A stretch of DNA of 64,000 nt from Kitasatospora purpeofusca. Lineage in GTDB: Bacteria > Actinomycetota > Actinomycetes > Streptomycetales > Streptomycetaceae. A program made the translations under genes and the position numbers. A model generated the notes under the pieces. The model worked only from the letters and a program-made list of their open reading frames with translations, did no database searches and was not told where the DNA came from. Location: NCBI RefSeq assembly GCF_000718025.1, contig NZ_JODS01000026.1:35828-99827 (forward strand). Direction: 5' to 3'. Of the stretch, positions 42,294 to 51,041 are shown one piece after another (position 1 is the stretch's first letter; every line of letters begins with the position of its first letter).

Positions 42294-43445
42294 TCAGCGC
42301 AGTCCGGCGGCGGCCAGGGCGGCGGTCGCCCCGCCGGTGACCAGCAGGACCGTGCCGGTCATCAGGGTCCGCAGCACGACGGCGCCGAACAGCAGCCGGG
42401 GCGCCGCCCCGAGCCGCAGCAGCGCCTCGGCGACACCCCGGCGGGCGGTGCGCAGCTCGGCCAGCCGGACCACCACCGCCCCGGCCGTGCAGCCCAGCAC
42501 CAGCGCGGCCTCGATCGCGGGCAGGACATCGGCGCTGCCGGGCTCGCCCAGCCAGTAGCGGACGGTGGTGAGCACCACCGCGAGCGCCAGGGCGAGGACG
42601 GCCAGCGGCGCCCCGAGCCGGCGGGCCTGGGCGGTGAGGCCGCGGCCGGCGAGCAGCCGCAGCGGGGTGGGCCGCCCGACCGCCAGCAGCCGGCCGGCCC
42701 AGCCGAGCAGCGGGCCGGTGAGCAGGGCGAGGCCGACCGCGGAGGCGACCCAGCCGCCCAGCGCGGCGGTGCTGGTGCTGCCGAGACCGGCCGGCAGCTG
42801 GATCGGGCGGCCGTCGGCGGCGGCGCCGGGGCGCAGCGCGATCAGTTCCAGGGCGAGGCCGATGACGGCGAGGCCGATCGGCAGGGCGAGCCGCCACGGG
42901 CCGAAGCCGGTCGGTTCGGCGCCGGAGCGGCCGGGCAGGGTCTCGGCGGGCCGGACGGCCCCGGCGGCGGCGAGTCCGGCGGTCAGCGGCACGAGGGCGA
43001 GCAGGGTGACCGGTGCGGCGGCGGGGAGGGCGACGCCCATGCCCAGTTCGTCGGCGAGGCCCGGTCCGGCGATGTCGTTGCGCAGGACCAGGAAGAGCAG
43101 CAGGGTGAGTCCGGCGCCGGCCCCGCAGGCGAGCGCGACCTCGCCGGCGATCAGCGCGCGGATCCGGCCGGCCCCGGCGCCGGCGGTGGTGAGCCCGGTG
43201 ATCCGGTCGGCCCGCCGGGCGGGCACGGCGCGGGCGGCGACGGCCGCGAACCAGGCGACCGCGGCCAGCGGGGGCAGGCACCAGAGCAGCCGGACGAGCG
43301 CGTCGTGGCCGTCGGCGGGGCCGCTCATCGCCCGACCGAGCGCGCGCAGCAGGAAGGCGGCGACGACCGCGCCGGCCAGGGCGGTCAGCAGCCAGCGGCC
43401 GAGGTCGAGGACCCGGTAGCCCCGGGCCAGGCGGAGATAGAACAC
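42294..43445 (-). CDS. ABC transporter permease, FtsX/MacB-like
   Basis: 383 residues, GTG at 43445. Eight or more hydrophobic segments, for example LLTALAGAVVAAFLL, PPLAAVAWFAAVAARA, VALACGAGAGLTLLLFLVL, TLLALVPLTAGLAAAGAV, LPIGLAVIGLALELIAL and two near the C-terminus. The half-and-half architecture with a basic LRLARGYR start and repeated ELRTARRGVAEALLRLGA-type helices resembles FtsX-type permeases, though smaller and without a clear extracytoplasmic MacB domain. Encoded 13 bp after the ATPase gene, so the two form one transporter or signalling unit. Substrate unknown. Confidence 0.75.
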   Translation of the reverse strand: MFYLRLARGYRVLDLGRWLLTALAGAVVAAFLLRALGRAMSGPADGHDALVRLLWCLPPLAAVAWFAAVAARAVPARRADRITGLTTAGAGAGRIRALIAGEVALACGAGAGLTLLLFLVLRNDIAGPGLADELGMGVALPAAAPVTLLALVPLTAGLAAAGAVRPAETLPGRSGAEPTGFGPWRLALPIGLAVIGLALELIALRPGAAADGRPIQLPAGLGSTSTAALGGWVASAVGLALLTGPLLGWAGRLLAVGRPTPLRLLAGRGLTAQARRLGAPLAVLALALAVVLTTVRYWLGEPGSADVLPAIEAALVLGCTAGAVVVRLAELRTARRGVAEALLRLGAAPRLLFGAVVLRTLMTGTVLLVTGGATAALAAAGLR

Positions 43446-43458
43446 GGCGTCGACTCTT

Positions 43459-44214
43459 TCAGCGGCCGGCGGCCGGGACGGCGGTGGCCCCGGCGGTGCC
43501 GGGGGCGGCGATGCCGCGCGGCACGGGCGTGGCGGGGCCGGTCAGGCGGCCGTCGAGGAGGGCGACGGCGCGGTCCGCGTACCGGACGAGCTCGGGGTCG
43601 TGGGTGGCCAGCACGAGGGTGAGCTGGTGGGAGCGGGCCGCGCTGGTCAGTATCCGCAGGACCTGTTCGGCGGTCTCGCGGTGCAGCGGGGCGGTGGGGT
43701 CGTCGGCGAAGACGACCGGCGGGAGCGGCGCGAGGGCGCGGGCGACGGCGATCCGCTGGCGCTGGCCCTGGACCAGCCGTTCCGGCCGGACCTTGGCGAG
43801 GTCGCCGATGTCCAGGCGTTCCAGCCACTCGTCGGCGGCGGTGTAGGCGGCCTTGCCGCCGGCGCCGGCCAGCAGCAGGGGCAGGGCGACGTTCTCCCGG
43901 GCGGTCAGTTCGGGGACCAGGTGCGGTTCGGAGCCGACGAAGCCGAAGCGGTCGCGGCGCAGCCGTTCGCGGCCAGCCCGGCCGAGGGTGTGCACGGGGG
44001 AGCTGTTGAACCAGACCTCGCCCTCGTCCACCGGGAGCAGGGCGGAGAGGCAGCCGAGCAGGGTGCTCTTGCCGGAGCCGCGCGGGCCGGTGACGGCGAG
44101 GACCTCGCCCTCCCGGACCCCGAGCGAGACGCCGCGCAGCGCGGGGGTGCCCTGGTGGGACTTGACGATCCCCCGGGCCCACAGCACGTCGTTGTCAGGA
44201 GGGGCCGCTGACAT
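43459..44214 (-). CDS. ABC ATPase with degenerate catalytic motifs
   Basis: 251 residues, ATG at 44214. Walker A GPRGSGKST (43-51) is intact, so nucleotide binding is possible. The Q-loop glutamine is Ser95 (FVGSEPHLV), the signature LSGGQ reads LVQGQ (147-151), the Walker B catalytic glutamate is Asp172 (FADDPTAPLH), and the D-loop aspartate is His178. The H-loop is kept (ATHD, His205). Overall fold resembles the LolD/MacB ATPases that pair with FtsX-like permeases. ATP hydrolysis is likely weak or absent, suggesting a regulatory rather than a transport role, or ATPase activity supplied by unusual residues. C-terminal ~30 residues are an Ala/Pro-rich tail. Confidence 0.8.
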   Translation of the reverse strand: MSAAPPDNDVLWARGIVKSHQGTPALRGVSLGVREGEVLAVTGPRGSGKSTLLGCLSALLPVDEGEVWFNSSPVHTLGRAGRERLRRDRFGFVGSEPHLVPELTARENVALPLLLAGAGGKAAYTAADEWLERLDIGDLAKVRPERLVQGQRQRIAVARALAPLPPVVFADDPTAPLHRETAEQVLRILTSAARSHQLTLVLATHDPELVRYADRAVALLDGRLTGPATPVPRGIAAPGTAGATAVPAAGR

Positions 44215-44431
44215 GAGGTTCCATCCTGGGTGGCCGCAGGGATATGACAGTCGTCAGATTAGAACGATCGGGCCTGGGCGCGGTTGCGGCACACTGGCCC
44301 ATCCGGGGCAAATCACCCGCAATCAGGCGTGTTTGATCGACGGACCGATGGCGGAACGGCCGGGAACCGCCGTCGGAACCGTGCCGGGGCGGTGTTGGGA
44401 ACCGCCGCCGGAGCCGCAGTCGGGGCAGTGC

Positions 44432-44491
44432 CGGGAACGCCGCAGGGCGGCCCCGCCGAAGCGGGAACGCCGCAGGGCGGCCCCGCCGAAG
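44432..44491. repeat. Two exact 30-bp direct repeats
   Basis: Copies at 44432-44461 and 44462-44491, identical, starting cgggaacgccgcagg. Each contains one arm of the terminator that follows. Confidence 0.9.
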
Positions 44492-44505
44492 CGGGACCGC
44501 CCTGC
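44472..44505 (-). terminator. Terminator of the aminotransferase gene
   Basis: 15-bp stem with one mismatch: arms 44472-44486 and 44491-44505, loop CGAA. It lies just beyond the stop of the minus-strand aminotransferase gene. Confidence 0.75.
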
Positions 44506-44536
44506 GACTGAGGGTGGGGAGGAAAGTTCCGAGGGG

Positions 44537-45931
44537 TCAGATCTTCGCCCACGCGTCGGTGAGGCTGGTCCGCAGGATCTGCTCGATCTCGTCGAAGGTC
44601 GACTGGTCGGAGATCAGCGGCGGCGCCAGCTGGATGACCGGGTCGCCACGGTCGTCGGCGCGGCAGTACAGGCCGTTCTCGAAGAGCGCCTTCGACAGGA
44701 AGCCGTAGAGCACGCGCTCGACCTCGTCGTCGTTGAACGACTCCTTGGTGACCTTGTCCTTCACGAGCTCGATGCCGTAGAAGTACCCGTTGCCGCGGAC
44801 GTCGCCGACGATCGGCAGGTCGCGCAGCTTGTCCAGGGTGCCCAGGAACTTCGACTCGTTGTCGAGGACGTGCTGGTTCAGGCCCTCGCGCTCGAAGATG
44901 TCGAGGTTGGCCAGCGCCACCGCGGAGGAGACCGGGTGGCCACCGAAGGTGTAGCCGTGCAGGAAGGTGTTGTCACCCTTGTAGAACGGCTCCGCCAGGC
45001 GGTCCGAGATGATCGTGGCGCCGATCGGGGAGTAGCCCGAGGTCATGCCCTTGGCGCAGGTGATCATGTCGGGCTGGTAGCCGAACTTGTCGGCGCCGAA
45101 CATGGTGCCGAGGCGGCCGAAGGCGCAGATGACCTCGTCCGAGACCAGCAGCACGTCGTGGCGGTCGCAGATCTCGCGCAGGCGCTGGAAGTACCCGGGC
45201 GGCGGCGGGAAGCAGCCACCGGCGTTCTGCACCGGCTCGACGAAGACCGCGGCGACGGTGTCGGCGCCCTCGTTGAGGATCGCGACCTCGATCTCGTCGG
45301 CGCACCAGCGGCCGTACGCCTCGGGGTCGACCGTGCCGTCGGGGCCGGCCAGGAAGGCCGGGGCGCGGTAGATGTTGGTGTTCGGGGCCTTGTGGGTGCC
45401 CGGCACCAGCGGCTCGAACGGGGCCTTCAGGCCCGGCAGGCCGGTGATGGACAGGGCGCCCTGCGGGGTGCCGTGGTAGGCGACGGCCCGCGAGATGACC
45501 TTGTACTTGGTCGGCTTGCCGGTCAGCTTGAAGTACTGCTTGGCAAGCTTCCAGGCGGTCTCGACGGCCTCGCCGCCACCGGTGGAGAAGAAGACCTTGT
45601 TCAGGTCGCCCGGGGCGTAGTTGGCCAGGCGCTCGGCCAGCTCGACGGCCTTCGGGTGGGCGTAGCTCCACACCGGGAAGAAGGCGAGCTCCTTGGCCTG
45701 CTTGGCGGCGGCCTCGGCCAGCTCCTCGCGGCCGTGGCCGGCCTGGACGACGAACAGGCCGGCGAGGCCGTCGAGGTACTTGCGTCCCTTGTCGTCCCAG
45801 ACGTAGGTGCCCTCGCCCTTGACGATCGTCGGCACGGGGGAGTTCTCGTACGACGACATGCGGGTGAAGTGCATCCACAGGTGGTCGTAGGCGGTCTTGG
45901 AAAGGTCCTTCTGCGCCGGGTCGGCTGTCAT
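44537..45931 (-). CDS. Class III PLP aminotransferase, putative polyamine/omega-amino
   Basis: 464 residues; ATG 45931 overlaps the AsnC/Lrp gene stop by four bases (ATGA). Class III fold-type I enzyme: KGRKYLDGLAGLFVV, STGGGEAVETAWKLAKQY, AVFVEPVQNAGG, LVSDEVICAFGRLGTMF and PLP-lysine Lys294 in CAKGMTSGYSP. Substrate is probably an omega-amine such as putrescine, or GABA or beta-alanine, because it is co-transcribed with the AsnC regulator inside the polyamine locus; the sequence alone does not prove it. Related to SpuC/putrescine-pyruvate aminotransferases. Confidence 0.85.
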   Translation of the reverse strand: MTADPAQKDLSKTAYDHLWMHFTRMSSYENSPVPTIVKGEGTYVWDDKGRKYLDGLAGLFVVQAGHGREELAEAAAKQAKELAFFPVWSYAHPKAVELAERLANYAPGDLNKVFFSTGGGEAVETAWKLAKQYFKLTGKPTKYKVISRAVAYHGTPQGALSITGLPGLKAPFEPLVPGTHKAPNTNIYRAPAFLAGPDGTVDPEAYGRWCADEIEVAILNEGADTVAAVFVEPVQNAGGCFPPPPGYFQRLREICDRHDVLLVSDEVICAFGRLGTMFGADKFGYQPDMITCAKGMTSGYSPIGATIISDRLAEPFYKGDNTFLHGYTFGGHPVSSAVALANLDIFEREGLNQHVLDNESKFLGTLDKLRDLPIVGDVRGNGYFYGIELVKDKVTKESFNDDEVERVLYGFLSKALFENGLYCRADDRGDPVIQLAPPLISDQSTFDEIEQILRTSLTDAWAKI

Positions 45932-46401
45932 CGGGTGCCCCAGGTGTAGGTCTGTTTCCGGAGCTTCAGGTAAACGAAGCTCTCGGTGCTCCGCACGCCG
46001 GGAAGCGCGCGGATGCGCTTGTTGATCATTTCGAGCAGGTGCTCGTCGTCCTCGCAGACCAGTTCGGCCAGGAGGTCGAACGAGCCGGCGGTGCAGACGA
46101 CGTAGTCGACCTCGTCGAGGGCGGCCAGCGCGTCGGCGACGGGATCGATGTCTCCTTCGACCCGGATTCCGACCATCGCCTGGCGGGTGAAGCCGACGGT
46201 GAGCGGGTCCGTGACGGCGACGATCTGCATCACGCCCTGGTCGAGCAGCTTCTGGACGCGCTGTCGCACGGCCGCCTCGGACAGGCCGACGGCCTTGCCG
46301 ATGGCGGCGTACGGGCGGCGCCCGTCCTCCTGGAGCTGCTCGATGATCGCCTTGGAGGCGGCGTCGAGGGGAACGCTGGCGTTCCGGTCGCGGTTGGCCA
46401 C
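45928..46401 (-). CDS. AsnC/Lrp-family transcriptional regulator
   Basis: 157 residues, GTG at 46401. N-terminal winged helix LDAASKAIIEQLQEDGRRPY, IGKAVGLSEAAVRQRVQKL and a C-terminal RAM/ACT-like effector domain (GIRVEGDIDPVADALAAL, YVVCTAGSFDLLAELVCEDD). It forms an operon with the downstream aminotransferase and is divergent from an aldehyde dehydrogenase, so it most likely controls both by an amine or amino-acid signal. An AsnC-type polyamine regulator (EpuRI) has been described in S. coelicolor; orthology cannot be checked here. Confidence 0.9.
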   Translation of the reverse strand: MANRDRNASVPLDAASKAIIEQLQEDGRRPYAAIGKAVGLSEAAVRQRVQKLLDQGVMQIVAVTDPLTVGFTRQAMVGIRVEGDIDPVADALAALDEVDYVVCTAGSFDLLAELVCEDDEHLLEMINKRIRALPGVRSTESFVYLKLRKQTYTWGTR

Positions 46402-46701
46402 GCCGCCACTGTGCCCGATCGGTCTCGTGTGCGCAAGCGCGGCAGCTGCTGATTTCGTCGAGATCTTGGAAAACGCATGCGGATTTCATCGTCTATGCGC
46501 GCTCGGCCTGTCGATAACGGCAGTCGTACGGCTACCCTGGCTACGGTACGCGCGCGGCTCCGCTGTGCCGCGCGCATTCCGCCAACCAGTGGACCGCGGC
46601 ACGACCGGCGCGGCCACTCGGCGCCCGCCGTCGGCCCCGGCAACCGACGTACCATGGCGCCGGATTCTGCAATGCCGCAGGCCGAGACCGAGGAGACATC
46701 C
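46402..46701. promoter_or_regulatory. Divergent regulatory region of AsnC and aldehyde dehydrogenase genes
   Basis: 300 bp shared by two divergent units. An A/T-richer patch (46450-46495) includes CGCATGCG (46474-46481) and a dyad of CGCAT (46474-46478) with ATGCG (46495-46499), about 21 bp apart, a candidate AsnC/Lrp operator. No experimental basis. Confidence 0.4.
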
Positions 46702-48147
46702 GTGAGCGACCTTCGCACGCTGCGCAACTACATCAACGGTGAGTTCGTCGATGCGGCCGACGGCCGCACGCTCGACATCGTCGACCCGACGACCGGCGAG
46801 GTCTACGCGACGTCCCCGCTGTCCGGCGCCTCCGACGTCGACGCCGCCATGGACGCCGCCGCGGCCGCGTTCCCGGCCTGGCGGGACTCCACCCCGAGCA
46901 CCCGGCAGAAGCTGCTGCTGAAGATCGCGGACGCGGTCGAGGCCCGTGCCGACGAGATCGTCGACGCCGAGGTCCGCAACACCGGCAAGCCGCGCGGGCT
47001 GACCCTCTCCGAGGAGATCGGTCCGATGGTGGACCAGATCCGCTTCTTCGCCGGCGCCGCCCGCCTGCTGGAGGGCAAGTCCGCCGGTGAGTACATGGAC
47101 GGCATGACCTCGATCGTCCGCCGCGAGCCGGTCGGCGTCTGCGCCCAGGTGGCGCCGTGGAACTACCCGATGATGATGGCCGTCTGGAAGTTCGCCCCGG
47201 CCATCGCCGCCGGCAACACCGTGGTGCTGAAGCCCTCCGACACCACCCCGGCCTCCACCGTGCTGCTGGCCGAGATCATCGGCGGCATCCTCAAGGACCT
47301 CGAGCTCCCGGCCGGCGTCTTCAACGTGATCTGCGGCGACCGCGAGACCGGCCGGCTGATGGTCGAGCACCGGACCCCGGCGATGGCCTCCATCACCGGC
47401 TCGGTGCGCGCCGGCATCCAGGTCGCCGAGTCGGCCTCCAAGGACGTCAAGCGCGTCCACCTGGAGCTGGGCGGCAAGGCCCCGGTCGTGGTCTTCGAGG
47501 ACGCCGACATCGCCGAGGCCGTCGAGGGCATCTCGGTGGCGGGCTTCTTCAACGCGGGCCAGGACTGTACCGCCGCCACCCGCGTGCTGGTGCACGAGTC
47601 GATCCACGACGCCTTCGTCGAGGCGCTGGCCAAGGCCGCCGCCGAGACCAAGACCGGTGGCGTGGACGACGAGGACGTGCTCTACGGCCCGCTGAACAAC
47701 GCCAACCAGCTGAAGCAGGTCTCCGGCTTCATCGAGCGCCTGCCGCAGCACGCCAAGGTCGAGGCCGGTGGCCACCGGGTCGGCGACAAGGGCTACTTCT
47801 ACGCCCCGACCGTCGTCTCCGGCCTGAAGCAGGACGACGAGATCATCCAGAACGAGGTCTTCGGCCCGGTCATCACCGTGCAGCGCTTCTCCGACGAGGA
47901 GCAGGCCGTGGACTACGCCAACGGCGTCGAGTTCGCGCTGGCCTCCTCGGTGTGGACCAAGGACCACGCCCGCGCCATGCGGATGTCGCGCCGCCTGGAC
48001 TTCGGCTGCGTCTGGATCAACACCCACATCCCGCTGGTCGCCGAGATGCCGCACGGTGGCTTCAAGAAGTCCGGCTACGGCAAGGACCTCTCCTCCTACG
48101 GCTTCGAGGACTACACCCGCGTCAAGCACGTGATGACCGCCATCTGA
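46702..48147 (+). CDS. Gamma-aminobutyraldehyde dehydrogenase family protein (first)
   Basis: 481 residues, GTG with GAGGAGA upstream. NAD(P)-dependent ALDH with Glu255 (LELGGKAP) and nucleophile Cys289 (NAGQDCTAATR). The GEYMDGMTSIVRREPVG and APWNYPMMMAVWKFAPA segments match the PuuC/PatD aminobutyraldehyde dehydrogenase group that oxidises 4-aminobutanal to GABA during putrescine breakdown. Convergent evidence: it heads an operon with a class III aminotransferase and a PotD-like binding protein. A perfect 11-bp terminator follows the stop. Confidence 0.9.
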   Translation: MSDLRTLRNYINGEFVDAADGRTLDIVDPTTGEVYATSPLSGASDVDAAMDAAAAAFPAWRDSTPSTRQKLLLKIADAVEARADEIVDAEVRNTGKPRGLTLSEEIGPMVDQIRFFAGAARLLEGKSAGEYMDGMTSIVRREPVGVCAQVAPWNYPMMMAVWKFAPAIAAGNTVVLKPSDTTPASTVLLAEIIGGILKDLELPAGVFNVICGDRETGRLMVEHRTPAMASITGSVRAGIQVAESASKDVKRVHLELGGKAPVVVFEDADIAEAVEGISVAGFFNAGQDCTAATRVLVHESIHDAFVEALAKAAAETKTGGVDDEDVLYGPLNNANQLKQVSGFIERLPQHAKVEAGGHRVGDKGYFYAPTVVSGLKQDDEIIQNEVFGPVITVQRFSDEEQAVDYANGVEFALASSVWTKDHARAMRMSRRLDFGCVWINTHIPLVAEMPHGGFKKSGYGKDLSSYGFEDYTRVKHVMTAI

Positions 48148-48204
48148 GCGAGCACCACCACCGGAGCACGGTCCGACCGGACGACGATCGTGTGATCCGA
48201 CCAT

Positions 48205-48231
48205 GGGCCCGGGTCCCCGCGACCCGGGCCC
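48205..48231 (+). terminator. Terminator after first aldehyde dehydrogenase
   Basis: Perfect 11-bp stem: arms 48205-48215 and 48221-48231, loop CCCGC, followed by TGTGCCTTT. Confidence 0.8.
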
Positions 48232-48318
48232 TGTGCCTTTGCACCCTGTCGGCCGTTGAGCCGACCGGCTGACAGGATGGCTCTCCACTTCGGTACGGCG
48301 AGTCCCTAGCCTTGCCGC

Positions 48319-49677
48319 ATGAGCATCCCCACCGCCGACTCGGCCGCCGGCCAGGCCGTCAAGGCCGCCGACCGCGCGCACGTCTTCCACTCGTGGTCCG
48401 CCCAGGCGCTGATCGACCCCCTCGCGGTGGCCGGCGCCGAGGGCTCGTACTTCTGGGACTACGACGGCAACCGCTACCTGGACTTCTCCTCGCAGCTGGT
48501 CAACACCAACATCGGGCACCAGCACCCGAAGGTGGTCGCGGCCATCCAGGAGCAGGCGGCGAAGCTCTGCACCATCGCCCCCGGCTTCGCGGTGGAGGCG
48601 CGCAGCGAGGCCGCCCGGCTGATCGCCGAGCGCACCCCCGGCGACCTGGACAAGATCTTCTTCACCAACGGCGGCGCCGAGGCCAACGAGAACGCCATCC
48701 GGCTGGCCCGGCTGCACACCGGTCGGCAGAAGGTGCTCTCCACCTACCGCTCGTACCACGGCGCCACCGCCAACGCGATCGCCCTCACCGGCGACCCGCG
48801 CCGCTGGGCCAGCGAGACCGGTGTCTCCGGCATCGTGCACTTCTGGGGCCCGTACGCCTACCGCAGCAACTTCCACGCCGAGAACGAGGCGCAGGAGTGC
48901 GAGCGCGCGCTGGCCCACCTGGAGCAGGTCATCGCCTTCGAGGGCCCCGGCACCGTCGCGGCCGTCATCCTGGAGACCGTGGTCGGCACCGCCGGCATCC
49001 TGATCCCGCCGCCCGGCTACCTGGCCGGCGTCCGGGAGATCTGCGACCGCTACGGCATCGTGTTCATCCTCGACGAGGTGATGGCCGGCTTCGGCCGCAC
49101 CGGCGAGTGGTTCGCCGCCGACCACTGGGGCGTCACCCCGGACCTGCTGACCTTCGCCAAGGGCGTCAACTCGGGCTACGTCCCGCTCGGCGGCGTGGCG
49201 ATCAGCGCGGAGATCGCCGCCACCTTCGCGGAGCGGCCGTTCCCCGGCGGGCTCACCTACTCCGGCCACCCGCTGGCCTGCGCCTCGGCCGTCGCCACCA
49301 TCAACACCATGGCGGAGGAGGGCATCGTCGAGAACGCCAAGCACATCGGCGAGACCGTGCTCGGCCCCGGCCTGCGCGAGCTGGCGGAGCGCCACCCGTC
49401 CATCGGCGAGGTGCGCGGACTCGGCGTCTTCTGGGCGCTCGACCTGGTGAAGGACCGCGCCACCCGCGAGCCGCTGGTGCCGTACAACGCGGCGGGTGCC
49501 GCCAACGGCCCGATCGCCGAGCTGGCCGCCGCGTGCAAGCAGCGCGGGCTCTGGCCGTTCGTGAACATGAACCGCTTCCACGTCGTTCCGCCGTGCACGG
49601 TGACGGAGGAGGAGGCGAAGGCCGGCCTCGCCGTCCTCGACGAGGTGCTGTCGCTGGCCGACGCGCACACCGTCTGA
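48319..49677 (+). CDS. Class III PLP aminotransferase (second)
   Basis: 452 residues, ATG 48319. TAGCCT (48307-48312) lies six bases before the ATG and no ribosome site is seen, so it may be leaderless, with a separate promoter from the upstream dehydrogenase. Motifs: GNRYLDFSSQLVNTNIGHQH, FFTNGGAEANENAIRLAR, VILETVVGTAG, FILDEVMAGFGRTGEWF and PLP-lysine Lys281 in TFAKGVNSGY. The start HVFHSWSAQ resembles taurine/omega-amino acid:pyruvate aminotransferases. Substrate likely an omega-amine or GABA; not proven. Confidence 0.85.
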   Translation: MSIPTADSAAGQAVKAADRAHVFHSWSAQALIDPLAVAGAEGSYFWDYDGNRYLDFSSQLVNTNIGHQHPKVVAAIQEQAAKLCTIAPGFAVEARSEAARLIAERTPGDLDKIFFTNGGAEANENAIRLARLHTGRQKVLSTYRSYHGATANAIALTGDPRRWASETGVSGIVHFWGPYAYRSNFHAENEAQECERALAHLEQVIAFEGPGTVAAVILETVVGTAGILIPPPGYLAGVREICDRYGIVFILDEVMAGFGRTGEWFAADHWGVTPDLLTFAKGVNSGYVPLGGVAISAEIAATFAERPFPGGLTYSGHPLACASAVATINTMAEEGIVENAKHIGETVLGPGLRELAERHPSIGEVRGLGVFWALDLVKDRATREPLVPYNAAGAANGPIAELAAACKQRGLWPFVNMNRFHVVPPCTVTEEEAKAGLAVLDEVLSLADAHTV

Positions 49678-49745
49678 CTCTCACCGACAGGACGGCCCCG
49701 GGCGCCCTCGCGTCCGGGGCCGTCTCCCGCTCCGGAGGCCCCACC

Positions 49746-50963
49746 ATGCCCAGCACCACCCCCGCCCGCCGCCCGAGCGGTCTCCACGGTCCGACCCGCC
49801 GCCGTCCGTCCCGCCGCGGGGTGCTCGGCGCCGGTGCCGGACTGTTCGGGGCCGCCGCCCTGACCGGCTGCGGCATCCCGTCCGCCTACGTGGACGAGGA
49901 CCGCCGCTCCGCCCCCGACCGCTCGGAGAGCGAGAAGCGGCTGGGCTTCTCCAACTGGACCCAGTACATCGACGTCGACGACGACGGCGGGCGCCCGACC
50001 CTGGACGCCTTCACCGAGCGGACCGGCATCAAGGTCACCTACACCGAGGACATCAACGACAACGACGAGTTCTTCGGCAAGATGGGCCCGGTGCTCACTC
50101 AGGGCACCGACCCGGGCCGCGACCTGATGGTGGTCAGCGACTGGATGGCCGGCCGGTACGTCTCGCTCGGCTGGGTGCAGGCCATGGACCGGGCCAACCT
50201 GCCCAATGTCACGGCGCAGCTGGACCCGCAGCTCGCCGACCCGGCCTTCGACCCCGGGCGCCGGCGCAGCGTGCCCTGGCAGTCCGGGATCACCGGCATC
50301 GCGTACAACCGCAAGGAGCTCGGCCGGGAGATCAAGTCCGTCGCCGACCTCTGGGCGCCCGACCTGAAGGGCCGGGTCACCCTGTTCGCCGGGCTGGACG
50401 AGGCGCTCGGCCTGCTGATGCTCGCCCAGGGCGCCGACATCTCGGCGTTCACCGAGGACCAGGCCCGGCAGGCGATGGACCTGGTGCAGCGGATGGTCGA
50501 CAGCCGGCACGTGCGGCGGTTCACCGGCAACGACTACACCAGCGACCTGGCCTCCGGCGCGGCGCTGGCCTGCCAGGCGTACTCCGGCGACGCCGTGCAG
50601 CTCACCGCCGAGAACCCGGACATCGCGTTCGTGGTGCCCGAGGAGGGCGGCGAGCTGTGGGCGGAGAGCCTGATGATCCCCAACCGGGCCGAGCACAAGC
50701 GCAACGCCGAGCTGCTGATCGACCACTACTACCAGCCCGAGGTGGCCGCCGAGCTGGCGGCCGCGGTGCAGTACATCTGCCCCGTTCCGGCCGCCCGCGA
50801 GGTGCTGGCGGCCAGCGGGGACCGGGAGAAGGCGGAGCTGGCGGAGCACCCGCTGCTCTTCCCGACCGAGGAGATGCGGGCCCGGCTGCACACCATGCGC
50901 GACGTCGGCTCCGCCGAGCGGCCCGGTCTGCACAAGGTCTGGACCCGGATCACCGGCGTCTGA
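49746..50963 (+). CDS. PotD-like polyamine-binding lipoprotein without adjacent permease
   Basis: 405 residues, ATG 49746 with GGAGG upstream. Twin-arginine and lipobox signal peptide (SRRGVLG, then LTGC with the lipidated Cys near 41), so it should be exported by Tat or Sec and anchored outside the membrane. The solute-binding fold follows: FSNWTQYIDVDDD, DLMVVSDWMAGRYV, WQSGITGIAYNRKE, NPDIAFVVPEEGG, similar to PotD/PotF. Related to the PotD at 54583 along its length. No ABC permease genes are beside it, so it may share PotABC downstream or act as a sensor. Confidence 0.88.
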   Translation: MPSTTPARRPSGLHGPTRRRPSRRGVLGAGAGLFGAAALTGCGIPSAYVDEDRRSAPDRSESEKRLGFSNWTQYIDVDDDGGRPTLDAFTERTGIKVTYTEDINDNDEFFGKMGPVLTQGTDPGRDLMVVSDWMAGRYVSLGWVQAMDRANLPNVTAQLDPQLADPAFDPGRRRSVPWQSGITGIAYNRKELGREIKSVADLWAPDLKGRVTLFAGLDEALGLLMLAQGADISAFTEDQARQAMDLVQRMVDSRHVRRFTGNDYTSDLASGAALACQAYSGDAVQLTAENPDIAFVVPEEGGELWAESLMIPNRAEHKRNAELLIDHYYQPEVAAELAAAVQYICPVPAAREVLAASGDREKAELAEHPLLFPTEEMRARLHTMRDVGSAERPGLHKVWTRITGV

Positions 50964-50984
50964 CCGGCGTCCAGGGGCCGTGGC

Positions 50985-51030
50985 CCCGCCCCCGTCGACC
51001 GGTCCTTCTCGGGGCGAGCGCGGGGGCGGG
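50985..51030. terminator. Convergent terminator after PotD-like gene
   Basis: 10-bp stem, arms 50985-50994 and 51021-51030, loop 26 nt, between convergent genes. Confidence 0.5.
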
Positions 51031-51041
51031 CGGCGACCGGG

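Larger units (their letters stand above)
44215..44536. other. Intergenic region with 30-bp direct repeats
   Basis: 322 bp without a gene; no promoter motif that I trust is visible, although the ATPase promoter must lie near 44215-44300. Its downstream part contains the two 30-bp repeats and the aminotransferase terminator. Confidence 0.6.

Noticed and set aside
44432..44491. Two 30-bp repeats considered as a CRISPR fragment
   Set aside because: Contiguous with no spacer, hairpin-forming terminator sequence, no cas gene.
46486..49668. 1060-codon minus-strand frame
   Set aside because: Antisense to the aldehyde dehydrogenase and aminotransferase.
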